Origin: Streptomyces hygroscopicus
GTDB lineage: Bacteria > Actinomycetota > Actinomycetes > Streptomycetales > Streptomycetaceae
Reading direction: 5' to 3'
Assembly (NCBI GenBank): GCA_002021875.1
Contig: CP018627.1
Span: forward strand, 11,346,001-11,410,000
Length of the DNA stretch: 64,000 nt
Shown here piece by piece: positions 17,943 to 26,075 of the stretch. The notes under the pieces were generated by a model. The model worked only from the letters and a program-made list of their open reading frames with translations. It searched no databases and was not told the DNA's origin. Position numbers and translations under genes: made by a program. Position 1 is the first letter of the stretch. Each line of letters begins with the position of its first letter.

Positions 17943-17983
17943 GACCCGCCGCCCCTCACCTCCACCGTGAGGGGCGGCGGGTC
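17943..17983 (+). terminator. Strong terminator after the GH97 gene
   Basis: Two 17-base arms (17943-17959 and 17967-17983) are perfect complements around a 7-nt loop, 10 bp after the stop. This is among the strongest hairpins in the window. Confidence 0.85.
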
Positions 17984-18115
17984 TGTGGGCGCCGATGCAT
18001 CATCTACGCAGGTGAAAACGCCGATCACCAATCTTCGGCTCTCCTCGACGCTCGCCCCGGTGTCTTCACCTGAACAGGTCTTCGACGGCATCATGGTCTG
18101 GCGTGCTCCTGCGCC

Positions 18116-18318
18116 TGGCCTACCTCGCCACCGGGACGGCTCCTTCGAGCCGAAGGTCGTCAAGAAGCGGCAGAAGCGTCTGACCGGCGTCGACGAGATG
18201 GTCATCTCGCTGGTGGCGAAGGGCCTGACCACCGGTGAGGTCCGGGCCCACCTGGCGGAGGTCTACGGCGCCGAGGTATCCCGGCAGACCATCTCCACCA
18301 TCTCCACCATCACCGGCA
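18116..18318 (+). pseudogene. IS256-family transposase, N-terminal fragment
   Basis: HRDGSFEPKVVKKRQKRLTG, then VDEMVISLVAKGLTTGEVRA and HLAEVYGAEVSRQTIST, is the conserved N-terminal third of IS256-type transposases just before the catalytic domain. The frame leaves the family after QTISTIST, where a short TCTCCACCA duplication occurs. No inverted repeats or catalytic residues remain. Confidence 0.8.
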
Positions 18319-18530
18319 GAGGAAGCTGTCAGCCGAGTAGAGGATGCGGCCGTCGTTCCACCGCTCGACGGGGTGCATGCAGCGCGGGTGTGTGCCGACT
18401 GCGACGTCCGCGCCTGCGCCGACCAGCCGCCGGCCGAGGGGCTGTTGGTACTGGGCCAGAGGGCCCTGGTTCTCGGGGAGGCAGGCTCAGGGAACGCCCC
18501 AACGGATGCAGGCGACGACCCCAACATGCG
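18319..18530 (-). pseudogene. CapA-family (poly-gamma-glutamate capsule type) protein fragment
   Basis: On the minus strand one frame reads VGVVACIRWGVP, a stop, then QPLGRRLVGAGADVAVGTHP and MHPVERWNDGRILYSADSF. This resembles the distal part of the CapA metallophosphatase-like domain (HWG ... GADVVVGHHPH ... GV ... ILYSLGNF). Some ligands are altered and a stop interrupts the frame, so it is a degraded remnant. Assignment is moderate because the piece is short. Confidence 0.5.
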
Positions 18531-18659
18531 CCGATCAACCCGAACGGGAGTCCCTCATGCTACGGCTGGCGCCGATGGAGTGACACTCCCGGGAATGAGC
18601 TTTCTCGTGCCTGGTTTCTCGGAACGCCACATCGACATCTAGCGCGCACGAGCAGGCGA

Positions 18660-18860
18660 CCACCGGCTCCGGACGATTCCGGTCCCGTGTACCGGTGCAG
18701 GGCCAGGGCGCAGCGTATCGTCGCGAAGCAGGGCGAGGCGTGCCACTTTTCCGGCCGCAAGGTCGAGGAAGCCGAGTCGCATGGCGTCGATCGCCTCGCG
18801 CATGGACACCGCCTCGCGGATCTCGTCAGGCCGACGGTGATCGTCTTCATGTCGCTCCAC
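18660..18860 (-). pseudogene. Ornithine cyclodeaminase/mu-crystallin-family N-terminal fragment
   Basis: The minus-strand frame gives EIREAVSMREAIDAMRLGFL followed by DLAAGKVA, typical of the first helices of ornithine cyclodeaminase-family enzymes. The frame loses similarity after about 60 residues, and no NAD-binding domain follows. Short and unsupported by context, hence moderate confidence. Confidence 0.5.
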
Positions 18861-19005
18861 TTGGGTTCGAACCTCGTGTGAGTGAGGTGTTACACCTCAG
18901 GGGAGGCATTTCGGGTGGGCCGCAGGTGTGCCGGGAGTGGGCCGTGCCCCGGTCGTCGCCGCAAACCGACGAGGTCTGCGCGGTGAGCGGTGGTGGCCGG
19001 ACGTG

Positions 19006-19050
19006 GGGTTAGGGCACGGGTTAGGGCCGGGTTAGGGCGCGGGTTAGGGC
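19006..19050 (+). repeat. Four copies of GGGTTAGGGC in near-tandem
   Basis: GGGTTAGGGC occurs at 19006-19015, 19018-19027, 19029-19038 and 19041-19050, with periods of 12, 11 and 12 bp. The last copy runs into the left inverted repeat of the IS element (19045). The similarity to eukaryotic telomere repeats is probably coincidental. Confidence 0.85.
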
Positions 19051-19065
19051 CTGTCCGGCGGATCA
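19045..19065 (+). repeat. Left terminal inverted repeat of the IS5-family element
   Basis: It is an exact reverse complement of 20667-20687 over 21 bp, including the terminal TA, and starts 50 bp before the transposase ATG. Confidence 0.85.
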
Positions 19066-19094
19066 TGTGACTTCTCGCGCTACGGCACGTTGGC

Positions 19095-19981
19095 ATGTTC
19101 ATGGGGCGGGGAGATCTCACGAACGAGGAATGGGCCCGGCTGAAGCCGCATCTGCCCAAGCCCGGTCAGCGCGGTGGGCGTTGGGCAAGTCACCGCAGGA
19201 CCATCAACGGGGTCCTGTACCGGAACCGGACTGGGGTGCCGCGGCGGGATCTGCCTGCGAGGTTCGGCAGGTGGAAGACCGTGTACGAGAGGCACAGACG
19301 CTGGTCGGCGGACGGCACGTGGGACAAGATCTATGCGGCCGTCCTGGCTGACGCGGATGCCCAGGGCCGCATCGACTGGTCCGTGGTGAGCGTGGACTCC
19401 ACCACCTGCCGGGCCCACCAGCACGCCGCCGGAGCACGCAAGAAACCACCGCGGGTACCGGGGAAAGACGCACGCCCCGGCAGCACCGCCCCGACGAGGG
19501 ACTCGGACGCTCCCGGGGCGGCCTCACCTGCAAGATTCACCTCGCCGGAGAAGGTGGATGCCGCCCCCTGGCCTTGCTGATCACCCCGGGCCAGTGGGGC
19601 GACGCCCCGCAGCTCATCCCCGTCATGGAACGCATCCGCATCGGTCGGCTCAGCGGCGGACGCCCCCGCACCCGGCCTGACCACCTCGGCGGCGACAAGG
19701 CCTATTCCTCACGGCGTAACCGCCGATACCTGCGTAGACGGCAGATCAAGCACACCATCCTCGAGCCGAAGAACCAGCGGGCCAACCGCCAACGCCGCGG
19801 CAGCAAGGGCGGACGGCCCACCGGCTTCGACAAGACGATCTACAAGCGCAGAAACGAAGTCGAGCGCACGATCAACGCCCTCAAGAACTTCCGGGCCGTT
19901 GCCACGAGGTTCGACAAGCGTGTCCACGTCTTCCAGGGCACCGTGACCGTCGCAGCGATCCGGCTCTGGCTCCGGGGGTAG
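19095..19981 (+). CDS. IS5-family transposase in two overlapping frames (probable -1 frameshift)
   Basis: Frame A starts at 19095 (FMGRGDLTNEEWARLKPHLP) and contains the first catalytic Asp in SVDSTTCRAHQHAAGA; it ends at 19580. Frame B, one base back, carries DEGLGRSRGGLTCKIHLAGE, DKAYSS with the second Asp, and YKRRNEVERTINALKNF with the Glu, ending at 19981. The two together make a normal DDE transposase. A -1 shift between about 19440 and 19495 joins them; GGGGAAAG (19460-19467) is one possible slip site. Both frames keep all motifs, so programmed frameshifting is likelier than decay. Confidence 0.75.
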
Positions 19982-20101
19982 ATCCATTATCCCGGTGCGG
20001 CGAGGCGCCTGTCACCGTCCTCCGGAATGATCTTTACACCCGATTTGCACCTCTAGGCTTGCGGGCGGACACAAAGCACGGATCTGACCTGGGAGTTGAG
20101 A

Positions 20102-20608
20102 GTGGCGCACGACGTTGCCGCACTGACAGCGGAACTCACGGATATGGCTGCGGCCGATCACCAGTTGGCAGTCCGCGCGAACAGCGACGACCCCGCCGAG
20201 CAGCTGGCCTGGCGGCGACTGACCGCCCGGCACGGTGACCGGCTCAACGAGATCATGGACGAGTACGGCTGGCCAACGGCGGAACTGGTCGGCGAGGAGG
20301 CCGCACGCGCGGCATGGCTCATCGCTCAGCACGCCGACCGGCAGCTCGACGTTCAGCGTCGCGCCCTCCAGCTGATGCAGCAGGCGGTGTCGGCAGGCTC
20401 GGCCAGCCCGCGCGAGCTGGCCTTCCTGCGCGACCGCACGCTGGTCAATGAGGGCCGCAAGCAGGTCTACGGAACTCAGATCGCCGGCGTGAAGGACGGG
20501 GCACCGGTCCCGTGGCCCTGTGAAGAGCCCGAGCGCATGGACGAACTCCGTGCGGAAGTCGGCATCGAGCCCTTCGACGAGTACGTCGCCCAGTTCTCCA
20601 TGGCTTGA
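20102..20608 (+). CDS. DUF6624-like protein, passenger inside the IS element
   Basis: A 168-aa soluble, largely helical protein starting at GTG 20102 with GGGAG just upstream. It contains LAWRRLTARHGDRLNEIMDE, YGWPTAELVGEEAARAAWLI and QHADRQLDVQRRALQLM, the pattern of the DUF6624 family (a W-P-x-x-xxVG motif followed by A-W-L-I-A-Q-H-A-D). Near the C-terminus is AFLRDRTLVNEGRKQVYGTQ. Its function is unknown. It sits between the transposase and the right inverted repeat, so it would move with the element. Confidence 0.7.
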   Translation: MAHDVAALTAELTDMAAADHQLAVRANSDDPAEQLAWRRLTARHGDRLNEIMDEYGWPTAELVGEEAARAAWLIAQHADRQLDVQRRALQLMQQAVSAGSASPRELAFLRDRTLVNEGRKQVYGTQIAGVKDGAPVPWPCEEPERMDELRAEVGIEPFDEYVAQFSMA

Positions 20609-20666
20609 CGCCCCCTTCCCGGTCGCGTCCGGTGGATCACTGCCCGGGCTCACCTGCCGCGGGCAA

Positions 20667-20687
20667 TGATCCGCCGGACAGGCCCTA
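20667..20687 (-). repeat. Right terminal inverted repeat of the IS5-family element
   Basis: It mirrors 19045-19065 exactly and lies 59 bp after the stop of the DUF6624-like passenger. Confidence 0.85.
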
Positions 20688-20799
20688 GTCTGGTAAGTCA
20701 CTGCGAACATGTAAGGTGTAATATATTACTGCTTCCCGGTCAAGGCTTGTAGATGCCTTCGGGTTGTCGTAGCCGCCGACAGTGCCGTGAGGGCGATCG

Positions 20800-21150
20800 G
20801 CCTCGGCTACCCCCACGGCGGGAAGGTCGACCGGCCGAGCCGGTCAGCCGTTGTCCTCTGCCTGGCCCGCCCAAGAGGGATGTCGGCGCCCCGCAGTGCC
20901 TCAGCGACTTCCCGCATGGCCGGCACCTCCAGCATGGTCCGCAACTGGAAAAGTTCGTCCAGGTCGTGATCGGTCAGTACCGGCACGCGGAATCCGCGGT
21001 TGCGGATGACTTCGACCATGCCCAGATTCGCGAGATCGCCTCGCGGACCGGTGTGACCGAGACCCCCAGGGCCGCGGCCACGTTGATCACCCTTTCCACC
21101 TGCCCGGGCTCGATCTGCCCGAGCACGATTCGCGTGCGTACCGCAGCGCA
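20800..21150 (-). pseudogene. GntR-family (FCD-type) regulator, frameshifted and truncated
   Basis: The minus strand first reads RTRIVLGQIEPGQVERVINV and AAALGVSVTPVREAISR, a GntR winged-helix domain. It then shifts frame to LGMVEVIRNRGFRVPVLTDH and DLDELFQLRTMLEVPAMREV, the wing and the start of the FCD ligand domain. The sequence ends at about residue 110, so most of the ligand domain is lost. It may once have regulated a neighbouring catabolic operon. Confidence 0.7.
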
Positions 21151-21178
21151 CGATCAGCCCTCTCCCCACCTGCGGGGA

Positions 21179-22123
21179 TCACCTCGGCTGCCCAGCAAGA
21201 TGTGCAGTGATGGCGTCGTCGGCCTCTTCGCACGCCGCGTGTAGCGCGCTCGTGGCAGCCCTTACCGCAGGGTGATGAGACGTTCCGGCGCGGACGCTGC
21301 AGATGATGTCGCGGTAGCCGTTGTCCGGGAGCCGGTGCAGGCGCACGGTCGGCGCTGTCTCGACCCAGAGCAGATCCGGCAGGAACGCGACGGCGTGCCC
21401 TCCTCGGACGAGCCGTTCATGTACGAACATATCGGGAGATTCGAACCGTACGTTTGGCCTGAATCCAGCCGCCTGACAGATCCTTTCAGCCCACTCCCGT
21501 GCTGGGGTGCCCGCTGGCTCCATCGTCCAGTCGGCGTCGGCCAGGTCCGAGACTCGCTCGGCATCGGACAGCGCCGAGCCCGGTGGCGGGACCGCGAGCC
21601 GGAGCGAGTCGCGGTGCAACACGGTCTGCTCCACGGCTGCCGACCGGGCAAGCGGCTGACCGGCGAACACCTCGTCGACCACCAGGTCGAACCCTCTGAC
21701 CTGCAGACCCGAGAGGGCGGCGTCGGGGTCGGCGTGCTCCAGCTCGACAGCCAGGCGGGGGTGATCGACCCGAAGGGCGGCCAACACGGATGGCATGAGG
21801 GCGACGATGACCGTCTGGAAGGTCGCGATCCTGAAGGTTCCGGCTACGTCGCCCGCGGCCCGGGCCAGATCCGCGTCTGCCTGATTCAGCTGCTCCAGGA
21901 TCGCCTCGACGTGCCGGACAAGGACCTCGCCCTGCACCGTGAGCCGCACCCGCCTGCCGTCAGGCTCGAGCAGCTTCGCCCCGAGCTCGGTTTCGAGGAC
22001 GGACAGTTGCTGCGAGACGGCGGAGTGGCTGAACGACATGGCGGCCGCAACGGCCGTGATCGTGCCTCGATGCTTGAGCTCCCGCAGCAGCCGCAGCCGA
22101 TGAAGATCGAAATGGCGAGCCAT
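21179..22123 (-). CDS. LysR-family transcriptional regulator of the hydroxyproline-type operon
   Basis: A 314-aa regulator with an N-terminal winged HTH (DLHRLRLLRELKHRGTITAV, then FSHSAVSQQLSVLETELGAK, about residues 5-55) and a PBP-like ligand domain (about 90-300). Start MARHFDL at 22123 fits this LysR subgroup; a start three codons upstream is possible. It is divergent from the APC permease gene with about 170 bp between them that contains an LTTR-type box. It probably responds to the permease substrate or a pathway intermediate. Confidence 0.85.
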   Translation of the reverse strand: MARHFDLHRLRLLRELKHRGTITAVAAAMSFSHSAVSQQLSVLETELGAKLLEPDGRRVRLTVQGEVLVRHVEAILEQLNQADADLARAAGDVAGTFRIATFQTVIVALMPSVLAALRVDHPRLAVELEHADPDAALSGLQVRGFDLVVDEVFAGQPLARSAAVEQTVLHRDSLRLAVPPPGSALSDAERVSDLADADWTMEPAGTPAREWAERICQAAGFRPNVRFESPDMFVHERLVRGGHAVAFLPDLLWVETAPTVRLHRLPDNGYRDIICSVRAGTSHHPAVRAATSALHAACEEADDAITAHLAGQPR

Positions 22124-22137
22124 GCGTCGCATCCTAT

Positions 22138-22179
22138 CTGTCAGTTCTTCTTACAGCAATGTGCCAGATATGTTTGCTG
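22138..22179. promoter_or_regulatory. LysR-type binding boxes in the divergent promoter region
   Basis: CTGT-N11-ACAG at 22138-22156 fits the T-N11-A LysR box. A second dyad, CCAG-N9-CTGG, lies at 22163-22179. Both lie between the divergent regulator and permease starts, where a LysR protein would repress itself and activate the operon. Confidence 0.5.
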
Positions 22180-22294
22180 GACAGTCAGAAATCACGGGCT
22201 GAAACTGGCGGTCGACGGTCGGCGCCCGGACGGGTGGCACGGAACCAGCATTGCCTGTCGGGCCACAAGGTCTGACGTGGATCAGGAGGTAGCC

Positions 22295-23956
22295 ATGACA
22301 GCGAAAGACCTATTGCCGGCCGAAAGCGACGTCTCCGATCCGGGGCTGCGTCGTCATATCTCCGGAATCCAGCTCCTGTGGATTTCCGTGGGGTCGATCA
22401 TCGGGTCCGGATGGCTGTTCGGTGCGCTGTTCGCGGCACAAGTCGCAGGGCCTTCCGCGGTGTTGACCTGGATTATCGGCACCGCGGCCGTGGCTGTGCT
22501 CGCGCTCGTGCACGCCGAACTCGGCGGCATGTTCGCGGTCAGTGGCGGCACGGCGCGCTTCCCGCACTACGCGTTCGGGAACCTCGCCGGATTCACGATG
22601 GGCTGGGCCACCTGGCTGGCCGGGGTCACTACCGTGCCCATCGAGGTCGAGGCCATGCTGCAGTACTCAAGCAATTACCTGCCCTGGCTGACTCACACGG
22701 ATAATGGGACCGTGTCACTCACCCTGCCGGGAACCGGGGTGGCTGTCCTCCTCATCATTCTGTTCACCCTGCTCAATCTCTACGGCATCAGAAAGATTTC
22801 CAAACTGAATGGAGCGATAACGATCTGGAAGATCGCCACGCTTGTCCTGACGATCGTCGCCCTCTCCACTCGCTTCCATTTCGACAACTTTCACATGGCC
22901 GAGGGTGGCTTCTTCCCCTCCGGGGTGCACGGTGTAATCGCGGCTCTCAGCACCGGCGGCGTCATTTTTACGCTCGTCGGATTCGAGCAGGCGGTTCAGG
23001 TCGGCGGTGAGAGCAAGAATCCGGGCCGTGACATCCCGCGGGCGGTCATGGGTTCCCTGTTCATCACAGCCGCCCTCTACATGGGACTGCAGATCGTCTT
23101 CATCGGTGCGCTGAGCCCCGCCCAGTTGAGCCACGGATGGGCGCACATCTCCTTCGACGGAATCTTCGGACCGTTTGCCGGCCTGGCCACTTTGCTCGGA
23201 TTCACATGGCTGGCCTGGATCCTGTACGCCGACGCCATCGTCTCGCCCGGAAGCAACGGCCTCATCTACGTGACGACAACGTCGCGCCTGGGCTACGGCA
23301 TGTCCCAGAACGGATATGTCGGGTCGACCTTGAGTAAACTCCACCCCAGGACCGGGGTGCCGGTGTACAGCGTGGCGTGCACGTTCGTCGTCAGCCTCAT
23401 CTGCCTGCTGCCTTTCCCCGGTTGGCAGACCCTGGTCGTGTTCATCACCTCTTCCTTCGCGCTGATGTACGCGGGCGGGCCGCTCGCCCTCGGCGCTCTG
23501 CGGCGTGAACTGCCCGACCACGCCCGTCCCTTCCGTCTCCGGCTCGGCAACCTGCTCGCTCCCTTCGCCTTCGTCGTGGTCAACCTGCTCGTCTACTGGG
23601 GCGGTTGGGAGGCCAACTGGAAGGTGTTCTGCGCGGTGTGCGTCGGATATGCCCTGCTCACCGTCTCCCGTGCGACCAGCCGCCGTCCCGAGCGGCCGAA
23701 GCTGGGCTGCAAGTCCGGGAGTTGGGTACTGCCTTGGCTCGCGGGACTCGCCGCCCTGTGCTACGTGGGGCAGTACAACAGCCCCACGCATCTTGTGTTC
23801 GGACTGGCACACATCCCGTTCTGGTGGGACATCGCGGTGGTCTCCGGCTGGAGCCTTGTCATCTACTACTGGGCCATGGCGGTCCGGCTTCCGGCCGACG
23901 AGGTACGCAAACTGGTGAACGAGGTCTTCGACGGCGAAGCGACGGCTCAGTCATGA
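22295..23956 (+). CDS. APC-superfamily amino acid permease
   Basis: A 553-aa membrane protein with about 12-14 helices. The first helix carries the APC motif SVGSIIGSGWLFG (about residues 33-45). FTLVGFEQAVQVGGESKNPG (about 230-249) is the conserved segment after helix 6. A perfect AGGAGGT lies 4 bp before the ATG. It overlaps the next gene by 4 bp and heads an operon with a reductase and two proline-racemase-family enzymes, so it probably imports hydroxyproline, proline or a related imino acid. Confidence 0.88.
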   Translation: MTAKDLLPAESDVSDPGLRRHISGIQLLWISVGSIIGSGWLFGALFAAQVAGPSAVLTWIIGTAAVAVLALVHAELGGMFAVSGGTARFPHYAFGNLAGFTMGWATWLAGVTTVPIEVEAMLQYSSNYLPWLTHTDNGTVSLTLPGTGVAVLLIILFTLLNLYGIRKISKLNGAITIWKIATLVLTIVALSTRFHFDNFHMAEGGFFPSGVHGVIAALSTGGVIFTLVGFEQAVQVGGESKNPGRDIPRAVMGSLFITAALYMGLQIVFIGALSPAQLSHGWAHISFDGIFGPFAGLATLLGFTWLAWILYADAIVSPGSNGLIYVTTTSRLGYGMSQNGYVGSTLSKLHPRTGVPVYSVACTFVVSLICLLPFPGWQTLVVFITSSFALMYAGGPLALGALRRELPDHARPFRLRLGNLLAPFAFVVVNLLVYWGGWEANWKVFCAVCVGYALLTVSRATSRRPERPKLGCKSGSWVLPWLAGLAALCYVGQYNSPTHLVFGLAHIPFWWDIAVVSGWSLVIYYWAMAVRLPADEVRKLVNEVFDGEATAQS

Positions 23957-24990
23957 CCGCCGGTGAGACGATCCTGTGCCTGCCGGGGGAGTTGCGCGGC
24001 TTCGCCGCCTCCGTGCTCACCAGGATCCGCATGGACGAGGCGGACGCGGACTTCATGGCCGGGGTGATCGTCGCATCCGATCTCGCGGGCCACGAGTCGC
24101 ATGGCATGCGCCGCCTCCCGGAGTACGTCGGCCGTTGGAGGGCGGGCAAGGCGAACCCGAGCGCCAGGCCGGTGATCGAACTCGACTCGGGCGCCGTCCT
24201 CAGGCTCGACGGCAGGCGTGGCTACGGCCACATCGTGCTGCGCGACGCGACCGACCTGGCGGTGCGGAGAGCGCGTCGCCACGGGATCGCGGCCGTGGCT
24301 GTCCGGCGAGCCGAACACGCCGGCCGCCTCGCCGACTACTGCGACCGTGCGGCGGCGGAGGGCATCGCGTTGCTCCTGTTCGCGAACGACGCCGGCGCGG
24401 GGCAGGACGTCGCGCCCCCCGGCGGCCTGCGGCCCCGGCTGGCGACCAATCCCATCGCGGTCGGCATCCCTCGGGCGAAGGCCCCTCACCTCGTGCTGGA
24501 CATGTCCACGAGCGTGGTGGCCGCAGGACGCCTCGCGGAATGGCGCGACCGGGGCGAGCCCATTCCCGCCGACTGGGTGACCGAAACCGGCGTGCTGAGG
24601 CCCGCCGGAGGCGTGAAGGGCTTCGGCCTGGCGATGGTCGTCGAGGCACTCGCCGGCGCCCTGACGGGCGCGGGCACCGTCTCGGCCCATCCCGAGCACG
24701 ATGACCAGGGAACGCTCGTCATCGCCGTCGACATCACCAGCTTTCGCCCGATGGCCGGCTTCGTCGCCGAGGTCGAGCAATTTATCGCCTACGTGCGGGA
24801 CGTCCCCCTGGAGTCTGAAGGGCAGCCCGTGCGAATGCCCGGGGAAAGCGGTGCTCAGACGTCTCGACAGCGTGCCGCTGATGGCGTACCCGTACAGGAA
24901 TTCACCTGGCGGCGCCTTGAGGAGCTGGCCGTCGAATTCGATCTGTCACTACCAGAAACCCGCGCCGCTCAGTGCGGCCCACTCACCTGA
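23953..24990 (+). CDS. Ldh_2-family dehydrogenase, probable Delta1-pyrroline-2-carboxylate reductase
   Basis: A 345-aa member of the malate/lactate/ureidoglycolate dehydrogenase (Ldh_2) family: GHESHGMRRLPEYV near 46-59 with the catalytic His, RHGIAAVAVRRAEHAGRLAD, ATNPIAVGIPR, LVLDMSTSVVAAGRL and GGVKGFGLAMVVEALAGALT. Members such as DpkA/LhpD reduce Delta1-pyrroline-2-carboxylate to L-proline with NADPH. The next gene would make that substrate from trans-3-hydroxyproline. The start overlaps the permease stop (ATGA). The substrate is inferred from context. Confidence 0.8.
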   Translation: MTAGETILCLPGELRGFAASVLTRIRMDEADADFMAGVIVASDLAGHESHGMRRLPEYVGRWRAGKANPSARPVIELDSGAVLRLDGRRGYGHIVLRDATDLAVRRARRHGIAAVAVRRAEHAGRLADYCDRAAAEGIALLLFANDAGAGQDVAPPGGLRPRLATNPIAVGIPRAKAPHLVLDMSTSVVAAGRLAEWRDRGEPIPADWVTETGVLRPAGGVKGFGLAMVVEALAGALTGAGTVSAHPEHDDQGTLVIAVDITSFRPMAGFVAEVEQFIAYVRDVPLESEGQPVRMPGESGAQTSRQRAADGVPVQEFTWRRLEELAVEFDLSLPETRAAQCGPLT

Positions 24991-25014
24991 AAAACGATTC
25001 TGAGGAGTCAGAAA

Positions 25015-26025
25015 ATGAAGACCGGTCGACTTATCAGCACAGTGGAGACGCACACGGGGGGCGAGCCCTTCAGGATCATCACGAGTGGCGCTCCCCGCGT
25101 TCCCGGTAAGACGATCCTGGAGCGCCGCGCCTGGCTTCAGGAAAATGCCGATGAGATCAGGCGTGCGGTAATGCTGGAGCCCAGGGGCCACGGTGACATG
25201 TACGGGGGCCTGCTCACCGAGCCGGTGAGCGACGGCGCGGATCTCGGCGTCATCTTCATGCAGAACGTCGACTACAGCCCACACTGTGGGCATGGCGTCA
25301 TCGCGTTGGCGACCGCGGCCGTAGAACTGGGCTGGGTCGAACGGACATCCCCCGAGACCCGAGTCGGAATCGATGCCCCCTGCGGATTCCTCGAGGCGTT
25401 CGTCGAATGGGACGGTACGCACGTCGCCGGCGTTCGCTTCGTGAACGTTCCCTCCTTCATCTGGGAACAGGGTGTATCCGTCGACACCCCATCTTTCGGT
25501 ACGGTCACCGGTGACATCGCCTATGGTGGCGCATTCTATTTCTACACCGACGGCTTCCCTTTCGGGTTCGAGGTGAGGGAGCCGGAGGCCGACCGGCTGA
25601 AGGACTTCGGAATGGAAGTCAAGAACGCGGCGAACGAGAAGTACGCGGTGGTTCATCCGGAACACCCCGACATCAGCGGAGTGTACGGAACCATCATCTC
25701 CGGCCCCGCGAGGAGTTCCGGCTCCACGCAGGCCAACGCATGCATCTATGCCGACCGGGAGCTGGACCGCTCGCCCACGGGCTCCGGCACGGCCGGGCGC
25801 ACCGCACAGCTTTATCTTCAGAACAAGTTGACGCAGGACGAAACCTTCGTCAACGAGTCGATCATCGGCTCCCTATTCGAAAGCCGAGTCCTCTCGGAAA
25901 CGCGCGTCGGCGACCATGAGGCCGTTATTCCCGAAATCCGGGGAAACGCATTCGTCCTTGGCTTCGCGAACTGGACCCTGGACGATCGCGACCCGCTGAA
26001 CCTCGGGTTCTCGATCACGCGATGA
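25015..26025 (+). CDS. Proline racemase-family enzyme, probable trans-3-hydroxy-L-proline dehydratase
   Basis: A 336-aa member of the proline racemase family (ETHTGGEPFRII near residue 11). The first catalytic position is Cys91 (SPHCGHG). The second, normally Cys in racemases, is Thr255 (DRSPTGSGTAGR). In this family the Cys/Thr pair marks trans-3-hydroxy-L-proline dehydratases, which yield Delta1-pyrroline-2-carboxylate. That product is the substrate of the reductase encoded just upstream. GAGG lies ahead of the ATG. Confidence 0.85.
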   Translation: MKTGRLISTVETHTGGEPFRIITSGAPRVPGKTILERRAWLQENADEIRRAVMLEPRGHGDMYGGLLTEPVSDGADLGVIFMQNVDYSPHCGHGVIALATAAVELGWVERTSPETRVGIDAPCGFLEAFVEWDGTHVAGVRFVNVPSFIWEQGVSVDTPSFGTVTGDIAYGGAFYFYTDGFPFGFEVREPEADRLKDFGMEVKNAANEKYAVVHPEHPDISGVYGTIISGPARSSGSTQANACIYADRELDRSPTGSGTAGRTAQLYLQNKLTQDETFVNESIIGSLFESRVLSETRVGDHEAVIPEIRGNAFVLGFANWTLDDRDPLNLGFSITR

Positions 26026-26075
26026 TGGGTCAAGGTGCCGTGACCGCCCCTGCGCTTGGACTCGAAGGACTACGC

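Larger units (their letters stand above)
19045..20687 (+). mobile_element. IS5-family (IS427-like) element with a passenger gene
   Basis: The ends are perfect 21-bp inverted repeats (19045-19065 and 20667-20687, beginning TAGGGCCTGTCCGGCGGATC). TA at each tip may be the target duplication. Inside lie a two-frame DDE transposase (19095-19981) and a separate 168-aa gene (20102-20608) before the right end. Typical IS427-like elements are about 0.85-0.95 kb; this one is 1643 bp, the extra length being the passenger segment. No second right end follows the transposase. Confidence 0.8.

Noticed and set aside
19006..19050. TTAGGG-like repeats as a telomere
   Set aside because: Only four imperfect copies inside the window, next to an IS end; Streptomyces telomeres consist of palindromes, not TTAGGG arrays.
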